A DNA stretch of 64,000 bases. Origin: an uncultured Campylobacter sp. GTDB taxonomy: Bacteria; Campylobacterota; Campylobacteria; Campylobacterales; Campylobacteraceae. Made by a program: the position numbers and the translations under genes. Below are positions 1-8,414 of this stretch, one piece after another (position 1 is the first letter of the stretch; every line of letters starts with the position of its first letter). The notes beneath the pieces were generated by a model. That model was not told the DNA's origin. It searched no databases and saw nothing but the letters and a program-made list of their open reading frames with translations. The stretch lies in assembly GCF_937959485.1 (NCBI RefSeq), contig NZ_CALGPY010000014.1, positions 186,001 to 250,000 of the forward strand, written 5' to 3'.

Positions 1-1
1 G

Positions 2-73
2 GGCTGCGACGCGGGCAATAAAAAATCCTGCCAGCTCTATGAATTCATGAAAGAGCAAATTTTAAAGAAGTAG
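2..73 (+). CDS. C-terminal fragment of a possible Sel1-like repeat protein (cut by window edge)
   Basis: Reading from base 2, an open frame of 23 codons ends in TAG at 71-73. It contains GCDAGNKKSC followed by an amphipathic end (YEFMKEQILKK). The spacing of Gly, Ala and Cys resembles the end of a cysteine-containing Sel1-like repeat, like those in the complete protein at 14254-14940. Only the end of the gene is visible, so the family call is tentative. Nothing can be said about its start or neighbours to the left. Confidence 0.45.
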   Translation, partial: GCDAGNKKSCQLYEFMKEQILKK

Positions 74-555
74 GCGCTTGGTAACCCGGTGCATGTTTCG
101 GTTTGTACTGCCTGCCGTACACGCCGCCTGTTTTGTATTGCTCGCCGTGCGTCATCCGTCGTATGGCGTCTATTGTGCTATCCGCCTTGCATCGCATATT
201 TGTACTGCTAGTCGCGCGGTATTGGTTTTTGCGATGGGCTTGCCTGCGATATTGCCGCCGCGGATTTATGAGCTTTTACGGCGCGTGGAATTTCGCCGCG
301 ATTTTGCGACATGCGAAATTCGGCAAGGCGCAGATAGCCCATGCATGCGATTAGCCAAATTTAGCGGCGAGCTTTATTTGGAATTCTATTGCTATAAAAT
401 TTTTAAGGCTTAGTTCTAAATTTAGTGCTTGTAGAGGTTCAACTTTAAAATTTTACGGACAGCGCTGCGAGCAAGGCATAAATTTTGATTTTAAAATTTT
501 ACGGCGCGGAATTTAGCGCGGAAGCAAAGCGCGAAGCTATGTTTGAGGAGACAAA
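74..555. other. Intergenic stretch, no supported gene
   Basis: About 480 bases between the fragment at the left edge and the gene at 556. Open frames here (78-413 and 103-354) have no recognisable domain, are rich in Arg and Cys, and have no convincing ribosome binding site. The right half (410-540) contains several AAATTT/AAATTTT words. I see no RNA gene. Confidence 0.5.
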
Positions 556-984
556 TTGGAATATGAGATCACGGGCGAGGTTCGAAATCTCCGCGTCCAC
601 ACTGCAAGAGGAAATAGCAAAATTTGGGTATTTTTCGAGATAGACGGCGTGAAACTGCGCGGCGAGTTTAACGATATCCCCGTGGAGGAGGGCGAGCTTG
701 CGCGCGCGTATTTCATCCGCGGAGGATATGCGGGCAGCTACGTGATTACGCGGGTTCAGGTAGCGCGCAAACCAAGCCCCTTGCGCCGCAAGCTGGGGAT
801 CGCGACCGCCGTGTGCACGCTTGGCTTCGGCGCGGCGCTGTGGATCGTGGGCTTTGGGATTTTAAACGTCGGCGGGAGGGGCTCGCTAATTAATTTTGTC
901 TGTATTGCCGCCGCAGGATTTGTGGTGCTAAAAGAGGGTGCGGGCAATCTTAAAATGTGGCTAAATCAGCGCACGTCCGAGTAG
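556..984 (+). CDS. Hypothetical protein with two C-terminal membrane segments
   Basis: 142 residues. The start is taken as TTG at 556 because a strong GAGGAG lies 5 bases upstream and no ATG fits. Residues 1-75 form a charged soluble domain that looks beta-rich. Two hydrophobic segments follow (about 80-105 and 108-128), with a short polar tail. The layout is a small cytosolic domain followed by a helical hairpin in the membrane. I do not recognise the family. It lies just before a DUF3137 membrane protein on the same strand, so the two could share a role at the membrane, but nothing shows this directly. Confidence 0.7.
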   Translation: MEYEITGEVRNLRVHTARGNSKIWVFFEIDGVKLRGEFNDIPVEEGELARAYFIRGGYAGSYVITRVQVARKPSPLRRKLGIATAVCTLGFGAALWIVGFGILNVGGRGSLINFVCIAAAGFVVLKEGAGNLKMWLNQRTSE

Positions 985-1126
985 ATCGCCGCCGCGACGC
1001 AAATTTCATAAATTTAATCCGCCTAATAAAATTTACTCACGCCGCCGTATCTTTGCGGCGTAAATTTTGCTAAAATTCGCTCCAGGCGCGAAATACATCG
1101 CGCAAATTTTAAATAAAGGTAAAATT

Positions 1127-2107
1127 TTGAACCTAAACGAAGCAATAGTTGCCACCGCCAAAAAGCAAAAAGAGTGCCGGCTAGCATTTGCAAAGTATCT
1201 GTTTTTGGGAATTTTATTTATAATAGCACTGCCCGTAGGCGGCGGATTTGCCGTAGGGCATCTTTTTGAAAATCGCCTTGCACCGCTATTTTTCATCATT
1301 ATCTATATTCCGTTTTTTCTCGCCGCGCTAATGGCTAACAGGGGCCGAGTGACCAGCGAGCTGGGGGATTACAAAGCGTTTTATAAAGACGTTTTCGTCC
1401 GCGCCGCTATTCGGAGCACAGATCCAAATTTTAACTACGATCCGAATGCCGGCATCAGCCGCAAAGAATTTCGCAAAATCGGCATCTATTCGCCGGATGA
1501 ATTTCGTGCCGAAGATCAAATCAGCGGTATTTATAAGGGCGTCAAATTTAGCCTCAGCGAAGCGATCGATATCCCAAACGGCGCGACGCTGGAGCTAAGC
1601 GACTCGGCGGCGCTAAATTTGCTATCCGCGATAATTTTTGCATGGGAGGCCATGAAGGATATGCAGGCGTTCAGCGGCTCGGTCTTGGTCTGCGAGTTTT
1701 ACAAGAAATTTAGCGGGCAAACTATAGTCGCGAGCCGCACGCTAAACACCAGATTTTTAGGCGAAAAAGAGCAGATGGACGACCTGTTTTTTAGCAAAGA
1801 ATTTAGGGTCTTTGCGGATGATAAAGTAGGGGCAAGGTATCTTTTGACGCCCGCGTTTATGCAGTACCTGCGAGAGCTAAAGGAAAAATTCGCGGGGGAA
1901 ATAGGGCTGAGCGCGGCGTTTATGGACGATAAGCTTTATCTATTTTTAAACGGAGCGAAAAATAAGTTTGAAACAACGCTCTTTTCGCCGCCGCCGAGCT
2001 TAAGGGAGGCCGCTGAGATCAAAAATGAAATTTTAGAGCTTTTGCGGGTCATAGACGAGCTAAATTTGAACCCGGATTTAAGCGGAGCGGCGATTTTGGC
2101 TGATTAA
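1127..2107 (+). CDS. DUF3137 domain membrane protein
   Basis: 326 residues from TTG 1127 (MNLNEAIVATAKKQKECR). The frame stays open up to TTG 1067, which would give 346 residues. A short basic N-terminus precedes two membrane helices (about residues 25-47 and 53-70 from TTG 1127). The rest is a soluble domain with the DUF3137 pattern: a KF(S/E)L segment, F.G..V.CEF, and a late LYLFLNG. The family is widespread in epsilonproteobacteria, often near LemA, and its function is unknown. The TTG sits inside the word AAAATTTTG, so the start is uncertain. Confidence 0.7.
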   Translation: MNLNEAIVATAKKQKECRLAFAKYLFLGILFIIALPVGGGFAVGHLFENRLAPLFFIIIYIPFFLAALMANRGRVTSELGDYKAFYKDVFVRAAIRSTDPNFNYDPNAGISRKEFRKIGIYSPDEFRAEDQISGIYKGVKFSLSEAIDIPNGATLELSDSAALNLLSAIIFAWEAMKDMQAFSGSVLVCEFYKKFSGQTIVASRTLNTRFLGEKEQMDDLFFSKEFRVFADDKVGARYLLTPAFMQYLRELKEKFAGEIGLSAAFMDDKLYLFLNGAKNKFETTLFSPPPSLREAAEIKNEILELLRVIDELNLNPDLSGAAILAD

Positions 2108-2356
2108 CGCGCGTCGCTTTTTGCGGATAAAATCCGCTTGTGTTGTGAGAGAGTGCATTACTTGTCGCCTATCGAAATACATTGCGGCTCGAGTGCTATT
2201 TCTCCGCCAGCCAAAGTGTGCTACGCTTTGGTCGTATCCTCCACACCGCCTATCGAGATGCGCTAAAGCCTGGATTGCTTCTATGCTACTTACCGAGATG
2301 CGCTACGGATCGGATCGCTCATTTTCGCTACCGGCCGGGGCGCGCTTAAGTAGCTC
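2108..2356. repeat. Intergenic degenerate direct repeats
   Basis: Non-coding stretch with imperfect copies of CCTATCGARATRC: near 2167 (CTATCGAAATACATTGCGG), near 2250 (CTATCGAGATGCGCTAAAGC) and near 2289 (TTACCGAGATGCGCTACGG). The open frame across it (2121-2405, +) runs into the antisense of the next gene and has no domain, so I take it as chance. Confidence 0.4.
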
Positions 2357-2572
2357 CTATTCTCGAGCGAATAATCTGCAAAATTTTTCCCAGTCGTGCA
2401 GATAGACGAGCCTGTGCTCTTTGCCATTTTCGTCTATATAGATGCCTTGTGTCGAGCATAGGCTCATCTTTTGCCAGTAGTCGAAAAACGGCAACGCCTC
2501 GATGTCATCTTGCAGTACACCTCGCATCGTGCCGTTATCGTAAATTTTTAAATCATAATAAGTCATTTCCAT
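2357..2572 (-). CDS. Small hypothetical protein
   Basis: 71 residues from ATG at 2572, with AGGT upstream. The sequence is compact and normal in composition (MEMTYYDLKIYDNGTMRG...), with several Asp, Tyr and Trp residues, and contains DENGKEHRLVYLHDWEKF. There is no signal peptide or membrane segment. The short acidic single-domain build, next to DUF4299 and SUKH genes, suits an immunity-type or orphan accessory gene. That is context only; I do not recognise the family. Confidence 0.6.
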   Translation of the reverse strand: MEMTYYDLKIYDNGTMRGVLQDDIEALPFFDYWQKMSLCSTQGIYIDENGKEHRLVYLHDWEKFCRLFARE

Positions 2573-2576
2573 TTTT

Positions 2577-2754
2577 AACCTTTCTAAATTTTACCGCGAC
2601 GAAATTTTATCGTGGTGGAATTCTTAAATTTGCATCGCGATAAAATTCCGTCTTTTGGAATTTTACACATCGCGAAATTTACCGCGAATTTCACCCCTTT
2701 AAATTTTGCGGCGTCAATCCTCGATAAAATCCCGCAATTTCACCGCAAGTAGAG
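2577..2754. repeat. RAATTY-rich intergenic array
   Basis: The first 125 bases hold many RAATTY cores (AAATTT, GAATTC, AAATTC, GAATTT), with early spacings near 16 bp and short GC-rich spacers between them. No gene is present. It is one of several such arrays in the window. Confidence 0.6.
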
Positions 2755-3683
2755 CTAGCCCGCCAGCGCCTTTAGCTGATTGACGTTTAGCCCGTCAACC
2801 AAAATATAGATCGCATCGATGAAGCGGTAGCTTTGCTTCGGCAGCTGCGCGATAAACTCGTCGTATTCCAGCTCGGCGATCGCGCGGTAGTTACCTGCGT
2901 CGTTTTCGTCGCCCTCTATGCCTATGAGCGCGATCTGCCAGCGCGCGACGTCGCTATTTTTCAGCATCTCCGCGTTTTGCCATTCCACAAACGGTTTGTA
3001 GGGCAGGATGGTAGGTAGGTCTTGCGTGAGCGCGTATGAGCCCATTATCGTGCCGTCATCCCCATTTCGGTAAAACCTCTGGTGCGCGCTGTAAGCGTCA
3101 AGATACTGCACCTCGGTTAGCCGCTTGCTAAACTCGGCGGCGGGATTGTATGAGGCTAAAATTTCATCCATCATCGCGCGGTTTATCGCAAAAGGCCTCT
3201 GCACCCCGTAGCAAAAATTTACCTCCGTATCGCCGTTTAAGTGCTGATCTATCGAATGTAGTCCCGTCGCTATATCGCGCTCGTAGTCGAATTGCTCTAT
3301 TTTGTCGTGAGTGTAAATTTCGCCGTCTTCACCCGCGATCTCGCTTTCCAGCTGCTTAGATAGCGCCTGCAGATATGAGATCGCCAAAACCCAATCAAAG
3401 ACCGTCGCGGGCGTATTTACGCGCACTGCGTAGCTTTGCTGCTCCTCATCGTAGCTAAGCTCCATCCCGCGCCCGCTCTTGTCTCGCACGCCTAAAATCA
3501 GACACTCATGCTCGCTCAAAGGCGATTTCAAAAACGCCTTTTCGTCAAAGTCCTCGGCGCTCTCGTCTATGCCAAACACCGATGATCGGGCAGCAGATCC
3601 AATGCCTTGCTAACGCTCATAGCGTCCGAATACCCCATAAATAGCGGTTGCTTTTTGTTTTTGACGCGGAATTCTACGCTCAT
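2755..3683 (-). pseudogene. DUF4299 family gene broken by a one-base frameshift
   Basis: The long frame (2755-3579, 274 residues, apparent GTG start) lacks the family's N-terminus. That N-terminus is present upstream in another frame: ATG at 3681-3683 reads MSVEFRVKNKKQPLFMGYSD...LLPDHR and then hits a stop. Restoring one G after the CATCGG codons near 3580 joins LLPDHR to VFGIDESAEDFDEKAF. The span of 929 bases becomes 930, encoding 309 residues. DUF4299 proteins start with MSV.F.IKNKK and have FGIDE after the first 35 or so residues, which matches the joined product. This is either a real inactivating deletion in a short G run, a sequencing error, or a phase-variable tract. GAGAAAAC before 3683 supports the upstream start. 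Confidence 0.75.
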
Positions 3684-3826
3684 CGTTTTCTCCTTATTGA
3701 AACGGCAAAATTATAGCGAAATTTTACCTGCCGCGGCGAGCTAAATTTGCGCTCGCAAGTCCGCATTGCTGGTTGCACGAGCGTGCGCCGCAGCCGTCAC
3801 AAAGCTACACTCCCAATCGCGAAAGC

Positions 3827-4636
3827 TTACGCACCGACCACGTCTTTTAGGCTCTGTGCGCACAAGCCCGCGTCCTTTAGCTCGCGCAAAATTTCACCCA
3901 TCAGCTCCTCTTTGAAAACGTCCAGTATCATCGCGCCGGCGTCCAGCTCAGCATAGCGCAGGACGGGCTCGCTGAAGTTTTTAAGCTCTTTAAATCGCCG
4001 CTCGCCCCGCCTGGCAAATCCGAGCCGAACCTCGTTCGGGCTAAGGCTCAGCACGCCGCCCTCGCGAGCGAAATTATATACGCTAAAGCCGTAAAGTTGC
4101 GGATCGGCGGCTTTAGCTCGCACGCTCAAAATTCCCTCCAGCCGCGCCTTCGTGCCGTCCAGATCGAGCCCCGTTTGTAGCGCGATCTTGCCGTCGCTAT
4201 CAAGCTTCAAAAGCGCTAAAAACGAAGCGAAGTCCTGCGCTATGATGCTTTGCTCATCGCACTCGACGTCGATGTAGGCGACCGCAGGCTCCTCGCTGGC
4301 GCGGTAGTCCAGGCACAGATACCAATGCCCGTCGCCGCTGAATGGCACCAGCCCGTTAAGCTCGAAGCTCACGCACTCGCACTCCTCGCCCCAGTTAAAG
4401 CGCGTAAGCGACGGATACGCCTCGCCGATGCCGCTGATGGCGTCTAGCGGGTAGCCCTCCAGCTCGTAGCGCAGGTAGCCGCCGTTTTGGATGCTTAGCA
4501 TCATGACTAGCTCGCGCGGCAGGGTGCGTCCTAGCTCCTCTTCCGCGGTCCTCAGCGCCTCGGGCGTGAGCGGTTCTTGCAGATAGGGCAGGTAGATCGG
4601 CCTGCGCCAGATGTTTGCAAGCTCGTTTGCGTTCAT
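3827..4636 (-). CDS. SMI1/KNR4 (SUKH-type) family protein
   Basis: 269 residues from ATG 4636 with GGAGC upstream. The N-terminal 140 residues carry the SUKH pattern: I..AE..LG..LP.ELV.ML..QNGG near residues 30-55, then SGIGEAYPS, then a WYLCLDYR stretch near 107 that matches the family's H..D/CLDYR block. The C-terminal 120 residues are not clearly assigned. SUKH proteins often act as immunity proteins against polymorphic toxins. No toxin gene is next to it, so it may be an orphan. It sits between DUF4299 and DUF1963 genes on the same strand. Confidence 0.75.
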   Translation of the reverse strand: MNANELANIWRRPIYLPYLQEPLTPEALRTAEEELGRTLPRELVMMLSIQNGGYLRYELEGYPLDAISGIGEAYPSLTRFNWGEECECVSFELNGLVPFSGDGHWYLCLDYRASEEPAVAYIDVECDEQSIIAQDFASFLALLKLDSDGKIALQTGLDLDGTKARLEGILSVRAKAADPQLYGFSVYNFAREGGVLSLSPNEVRLGFARRGERRFKELKNFSEPVLRYAELDAGAMILDVFKEELMGEILRELKDAGLCAQSLKDVVGA

Positions 4637-4963
4637 TTTCGCTCCTTTAAATTTACGGGTTAAAATTTCAAGCGCGCCTTAAATTCCAAGCTGAAGCCAA
4701 AATTTCAGGCTATAAAATTTTAAAATTTCGCAGCGCCGAATTTTTACAGCCCGCTTGTCGTATTCGGCTCGCCTGCAACTATACGGCTCGTCTTTAGGCG
4801 GCTTAAATTTAATCTAATTGAGGCGCGCCGTCGTTTAAATTTAATCCGCACTGAGCGGGCTCAAAGCCGCGCACCGATAAAATTTCATTGCAAATTACTC
4901 GGTCCGAGCGTCCGTCTGAAGCGGCGGAATTTTGCAAGCGAGCTAAATTTACCTTTCGCGCGC
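4637..4963. other. Intergenic stretch rich in AAATTT words
   Basis: About 330 bases without a gene. It contains at least eight RAATTY cores, including AAATTTTAAAATTTC near 4718 and two copies of TTTAAATTTAATC near 4803 and 4834. No RNA gene or clear terminator was seen. Confidence 0.5.
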
Positions 4964-5683
4964 CTAATCGAAATCACAATACAGGCTCCATGCGCCGCTT
5001 TGCGGGTTTTTAGCAAACATCAAGCTACCGCCGTCAATGACGTTAAAGCCCGCCTTTTCGTCTGAAGAGACCTGAAAAACGAACTGATAGCCCTCGCCGA
5101 AGCTCACTCCCGACTGGCAAAAGGAGGGGTAGCCACCGAATTTCGTGCAGTTGTAAAACTCCAAGGCGATGTCGTCGTAATACTCGAGCCCCTCCGTCTC
5201 CTCAAGACGTAAAATTTCATCTATGGCGTCTGCATCCAGCCCGCCGCCGTCCCAAACGGGCGTATCGTCCGCGGCAAATTTGGGCTGCAAAGGGAAGGGC
5301 TTTATCTGCGAGCGCGGATTTGCAAGCTCCTTTATGACGAGCTCCTCCTCGTTTTTATACTCGCGGACCTTCCACAGGCCGTCCATCTGCTCAGGGGATT
5401 TGCCGATGAGATCCTGTGAGATAAAGACCGTAAGCAGCTTGACGCCGTCCAAGACCTGCGGCACGTAGGGCAGCGCGGGCAGGTAAAACTGCGCCAGAGG
5501 GAGCATCGGCGCGCCGTTTTGATCCACAGGCAGCTCCTCATCCGCCGCGCAGGCGAGCACGCGACCGATCCAGCACTCATCGATCGCGCCTCGCGGCCTC
5601 ACGCCGCCCGTCTGAAAATAGGTGATTTCGCGCGCGATCTTGCGCTGCAGCTCCTTGATCTTTTCTTGCAGATCCGTTTGCAT
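4964..5683 (-). CDS. DUF1963 (YwqG-like) family protein
   Basis: 239 residues from ATG 5683. The N-terminal helix (residues 1-20) is followed by a block with GGVRPRG, then LPLAQFYLPALPYVPQVLDGVKLLTVFIS, matching the family's L.fLaQi.....P.....g.L.fF. Near the C-terminus, KFGGYPSFCQ and YQFVFQVSSDE fit the family's K.GG.P....... LlLQ.dsd pattern. The function is not established for most members; some lie in polymorphic-toxin immunity clusters. It is on the same strand as the SUKH and DUF4299 genes. Confidence 0.75.
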   Translation of the reverse strand: MQTDLQEKIKELQRKIAREITYFQTGGVRPRGAIDECWIGRVLACAADEELPVDQNGAPMLPLAQFYLPALPYVPQVLDGVKLLTVFISQDLIGKSPEQMDGLWKVREYKNEEELVIKELANPRSQIKPFPLQPKFAADDTPVWDGGGLDADAIDEILRLEETEGLEYYDDIALEFYNCTKFGGYPSFCQSGVSFGEGYQFVFQVSSDEKAGFNVIDGGSLMFAKNPQSGAWSLYCDFD

Positions 5684-5940
5684 TTGCGTCCTTTTCGGTT
5701 GGAATTTTAGCGCTTTTGTGAAATTATAGCGTAAATTTTACCCGCCGCCGCGAGCTAAATTTGCGCTTGCCGTTTGCGATGGCTTACGTATTTTGCGCAC
5801 GCCCGCGCGTCTATTTTGTGCTCGTGCGTCGCGAGCCCGGACTTTCGGTGCCAAACTTGCGAAAAGCAAGCTTAAAGCTTTTTGAGAGTAAAATTTAAAT
5901 AGACCCACGTAGGCGGTAAATTTAATCAAAAGGAGCGAAA

Positions 5941-6579
5941 ATGACGAAAGATCAGTGCTGCGTTTTAAAGCATTTGACGGCGGGCGAAACGGAGGGTTTT
6001 GAAAAGATAGGCGAGCTTGGTGACGGCGAGTTTTTGGACACGCTTATCGCAAAAGGGCTCGTGCGGGTGCTTGACTGGGTCGGCGAGGACGAGACGGGCG
6101 ATGTAGGCAAATTTATCAGCTCTAGGCTTGATGCGCTGCAAAGCGGCGTGTCACTAGACTGCGATAAAATTTACGCAAGGCTCGAAAAAGAAGCGAAAAA
6201 AGAGGGTTTCGAGCGCGGCGATGCGAGCCTATTTTTGATGAACGAGTTTCAAAAGGCGCTAAAGAAGAGCGATTTTAGGCTCTTTACTTTGGATCTTCAT
6301 AGTGATGCCTACTATCTGCTCGTCGCGCACAAGGACGCCGAGAAAGATTTTAAAAAGCTAGGCAAGCGCGAGGAGCTATTTTGGGATATCGCGCCGTGGG
6401 GCAAGCGCCGCAAAAGGCAGATCCTTTACGTCATAAACTGCGAGTGCGGCGAGATGTCCGCGTGGCAGCTGGATGCGGACGAGCCCTCTCCTAGGGACGA
6501 GGTTTGCGAGGTTTGCGGGCGGGTGCTTTTCGACGCAGACGGCAACGCGATGCAGCCTTTAGAGAAGGAATTTATCTGA
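5941..6579 (+). CDS. Hypothetical protein with a C-terminal zinc-ribbon-like Cys cluster
   Basis: 212 residues from ATG 5941 with AAGGAG 5 bases upstream. The middle part (residues 100-135) reads RLFTLDLHSDAYYLLVAHKD, which resembles small immunity-type beta domains such as DUF6630; this is weak. The C-terminus has CEC near residue 165 and CEVCG near 190, a possible zinc ribbon. It has no signal peptide or membrane segment. It is the only plus-strand member of the accessory group at 2.3-6.6 kb. Function unknown. Confidence 0.65.
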   Translation: MTKDQCCVLKHLTAGETEGFEKIGELGDGEFLDTLIAKGLVRVLDWVGEDETGDVGKFISSRLDALQSGVSLDCDKIYARLEKEAKKEGFERGDASLFLMNEFQKALKKSDFRLFTLDLHSDAYYLLVAHKDAEKDFKKLGKREELFWDIAPWGKRRKRQILYVINCECGEMSAWQLDADEPSPRDEVCEVCGRVLFDADGNAMQPLEKEFI

Positions 6580-7319
6580 TCTTGCTTATCGCGGTTTTGC
6601 GTGCGAAATTTTGGCTGTATGAAAGTTAAATTTTATTGCGCAGCTCGGTAGGATTTGGTGCGTGGATTTGGTTTGCGGCTCGGCGGCGAAACGCGGTTTA
6701 AATTTAAGGCTTGCTTGGGCGGCGGAATGTGGTTTTGATTTGCAGCTTGCTCGGCGGGCGGCGATATGTTTTGATGCGACTCGCTCTGGTAGTAAAATAC
6801 GGTTCGGCGCGGCTTACTTTGATTTGCTGTTTGCGCGAGCGGCGAAATTTTGCAGTTTGCGTTTGTGTCTTAATAAGACTGCGGCGCAAGGCGCACTATT
6901 TAGCGCTTGCGTTCTGCGTGAGTTTTTATCTAACAAGTTCGCAGTCGCGGGCGCATCTACCTATGCTGCGCTAAATTTTGATTTTAATGGTTTTGGACGT
7001 AGGCTCGCGCTGCTAAAATCAAAATTTTTACCCTGCTGCGAGCGCTAAATTTACAATCCTGTAAATTTAGAATTTTAAGAGCGAAATTTTGAACTAAAAT
7101 TTTTACAAATCTCTAAATTTTAAAATTTTAAATGCAATACGAGCTTGCCGGCTCGTTTACCATAAGGCTCGTAAACTCCGCCATCGCAGAAATGGCGAAC
7201 TCATTCGATTTAAAGATAAGGCAAAATTTTAGCTAGCGCGCCCGCACAGAATTTCGATACTAGCGCGCCAGCAAACGCGCTAAGTTTGAAATCCGAAACT
7301 GGCAAGGTGTAGCAAAAGC
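6580..7319. repeat. Degenerate tandem repeat of about 36-40 bp, doubtful coding
   Basis: Copies of GGGCGGCGRAAT preceded by TTTGCxGCTTGCTCG occur with the GGCGGCG core at 6682, 6718 and 6757, and as AGCGGCG at 6838. Spacings are 36, 39 and 81 (twice about 40). A frame at 6662-7048 (GTG start, 128 residues) translates this as repeats such as FDLQLARRAA and FDLLFARAA. It has no domain and no ribosome binding site, so I do not call it a gene. 7030-7130 is AAATTT-rich. Confidence 0.5.
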
Positions 7320-8276
7320 CTAGCTGCGAGCTTTGGCGATACACGCCTCGATCGCCGCCATCACCGCTGCGCGAAACCCAGCCGCCTCCAGTGCCGCGAG
7401 CCCCTCTATCGTCGTGCCCGCAGGCGAGCAGACGGCGTCTTTGAGCTCCGATGGGCGCCTGCCGCTTTGCAGCAGACGCGCCGCGCCCTCTACCGCCATC
7501 GCTACCGCGTCGTAGCACAGCGCCCGCGGCAGTCCGCCCCGCACGCCCGCATCCGCCGCAGCCTCGATAAAGGCGCACACATACGCAGGCAGACTCCCTG
7601 CGATCCCAGTAAATGCGGCAAAGCCAGCCTCGTCTATCTCGTAAAATTTACCGATTTTGGCGGCTAGTGCTCGTACGATCTCCCGACTGGCCTCATCAAA
7701 ATACTCGCCGTAGCACAGCGCCGTAGCCGACGCGCCGATGCCTGCGGCGACGTTTGGCATCGCGCGGGCTACGAAAACGTCCGCACCTACGATATTTTGG
7801 GCACGCTCCAGCTTGAAATTCGGCGCTAAAAGAAGCAGGATTTTGCCCGCGAGCTCGGGCGCGATCAGGTGCAAAATCTCCTCGTAGCTGGCGGGCTTGG
7901 TCGCGAGCACGATCATATCCGCTTCGTGCGCCAGCTGCGTTTCGTCCTGCAAAATCTGCACGCCGTAGCGCTTGCGCAAGACTTCGTTTTTGCTTCTGGC
8001 ATAAGCTAGGACTTGAAGCTTCGTATCGGAGCCGGATTGCGCGCAGGCGGAATTTTGCCCGTCGCTAGCGGAATTTTGTATATCGGGCTCGGAATTCCGC
8101 CCGCAAGCTGTAAAATTTTGAGTATCGGAAATAAAATTCCGCCCGCCGTGCGCGAAATTTTCTTTGTCCTCTGCAAAATTTTCTCCACTCGCCGCGCAAT
8201 CTCGTCCGCCGGTTCCGCAAAGTGCTGCGATCATCGCCTCACCCATATTTCCGCCGCCGATAAATCCCACTTTCAT
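7320..8276 (-). CDS. proC: Pyrroline-5-carboxylate reductase with an internal heptad-repeat insertion
   Basis: Last step of proline synthesis: NAD(P)H-dependent reduction of 1-pyrroline-5-carboxylate. 318 residues from ATG 8276, which has GGAGC upstream and begins with the Rossmann motif MKVGFIGGGNMGEAM; an upstream in-frame start would add 11 unlikely residues. The catalytic C-terminal domain is intact, with ARAMPN near residue 170, FTGIAGSLPAYV, and the signature CSPAGTTIEGL. Residues 32-80 are an insertion not found in the family (usual length about 260-270): seven consecutive 7-residue units of the form (E/R/Q)N(F/S)xxxx. They lie between beta strand 1/helix A and the next Rossmann strand, a surface position. 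The gene is monocistronic and divergent from ilvC. Confidence 0.93.
   Translation of the reverse strand: MKVGFIGGGNMGEAMIAALCGTGGRDCAASGENFAEDKENFAHGGRNFISDTQNFTACGRNSEPDIQNSASDGQNSACAQSGSDTKLQVLAYARSKNEVLRKRYGVQILQDETQLAHEADMIVLATKPASYEEILHLIAPELAGKILLLLAPNFKLERAQNIVGADVFVARAMPNVAAGIGASATALCYGEYFDEASREIVRALAAKIGKFYEIDEAGFAAFTGIAGSLPAYVCAFIEAAADAGVRGGLPRALCYDAVAMAVEGAARLLQSGRRPSELKDAVCSPAGTTIEGLAALEAAGFRAAVMAAIEACIAKARS
8051..8182. repeat. Exact 21-bp-period array of RAATTY cores inside proC
   Basis: The tetramer AATT occurs at 8051, 8072, 8093, 8114, 8135, 8156 and 8177: seven cores with six spacings of exactly 21 bp. Each core extends to RAATTY (GAATTT, GAATTT, GAATTC, AAATTT, AAATTC, AAATTT, AAATTT). 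The bases between cores are not conserved. It encodes the heptad repeat in ProC on the minus strand. Confidence 0.95.
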
Positions 8277-8377
8277 TTTTGCTCCTTTTAAAGCTAAATT
8301 ATGCCTCAATGATAGCTCAAAATTTCTTTATCCGCCCTTGCTGCGCGTGGTTTATCTGCATAAAAGCAAATTTTAGC

Positions 8378-8383
8378 TACAAT
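8378..8383 (+). promoter_or_regulatory. Putative -10 box for ilvC
   Basis: TACAAT, 31 bases before the ilvC start, preceded by the T-rich stretch AAATTTTAGC typical of Campylobacter sigma-70 promoters, which lack a conserved -35. AAAAAGGATG at 8401-8410 supplies the ribosome binding site. Confidence 0.55.
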
Positions 8384-8414
8384 CTCGCCTAAATTTTTTA
8401 AAAAAGGATGCGTT

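Noticed and set aside
78..413. Open frame of 111 codons near the left edge
   Set aside because: No ribosome binding site, no domain, odd Cys/Arg content; another frame over the same bases is also open, as expected in GC-rich non-coding DNA.
8051..8182. Resemblance of the regular core-spacer array to CRISPR
   Set aside because: The conserved part is only 6-8 bases and the spacers 7-15 bases; the array lies inside a coding gene, and no cas gene is nearby.
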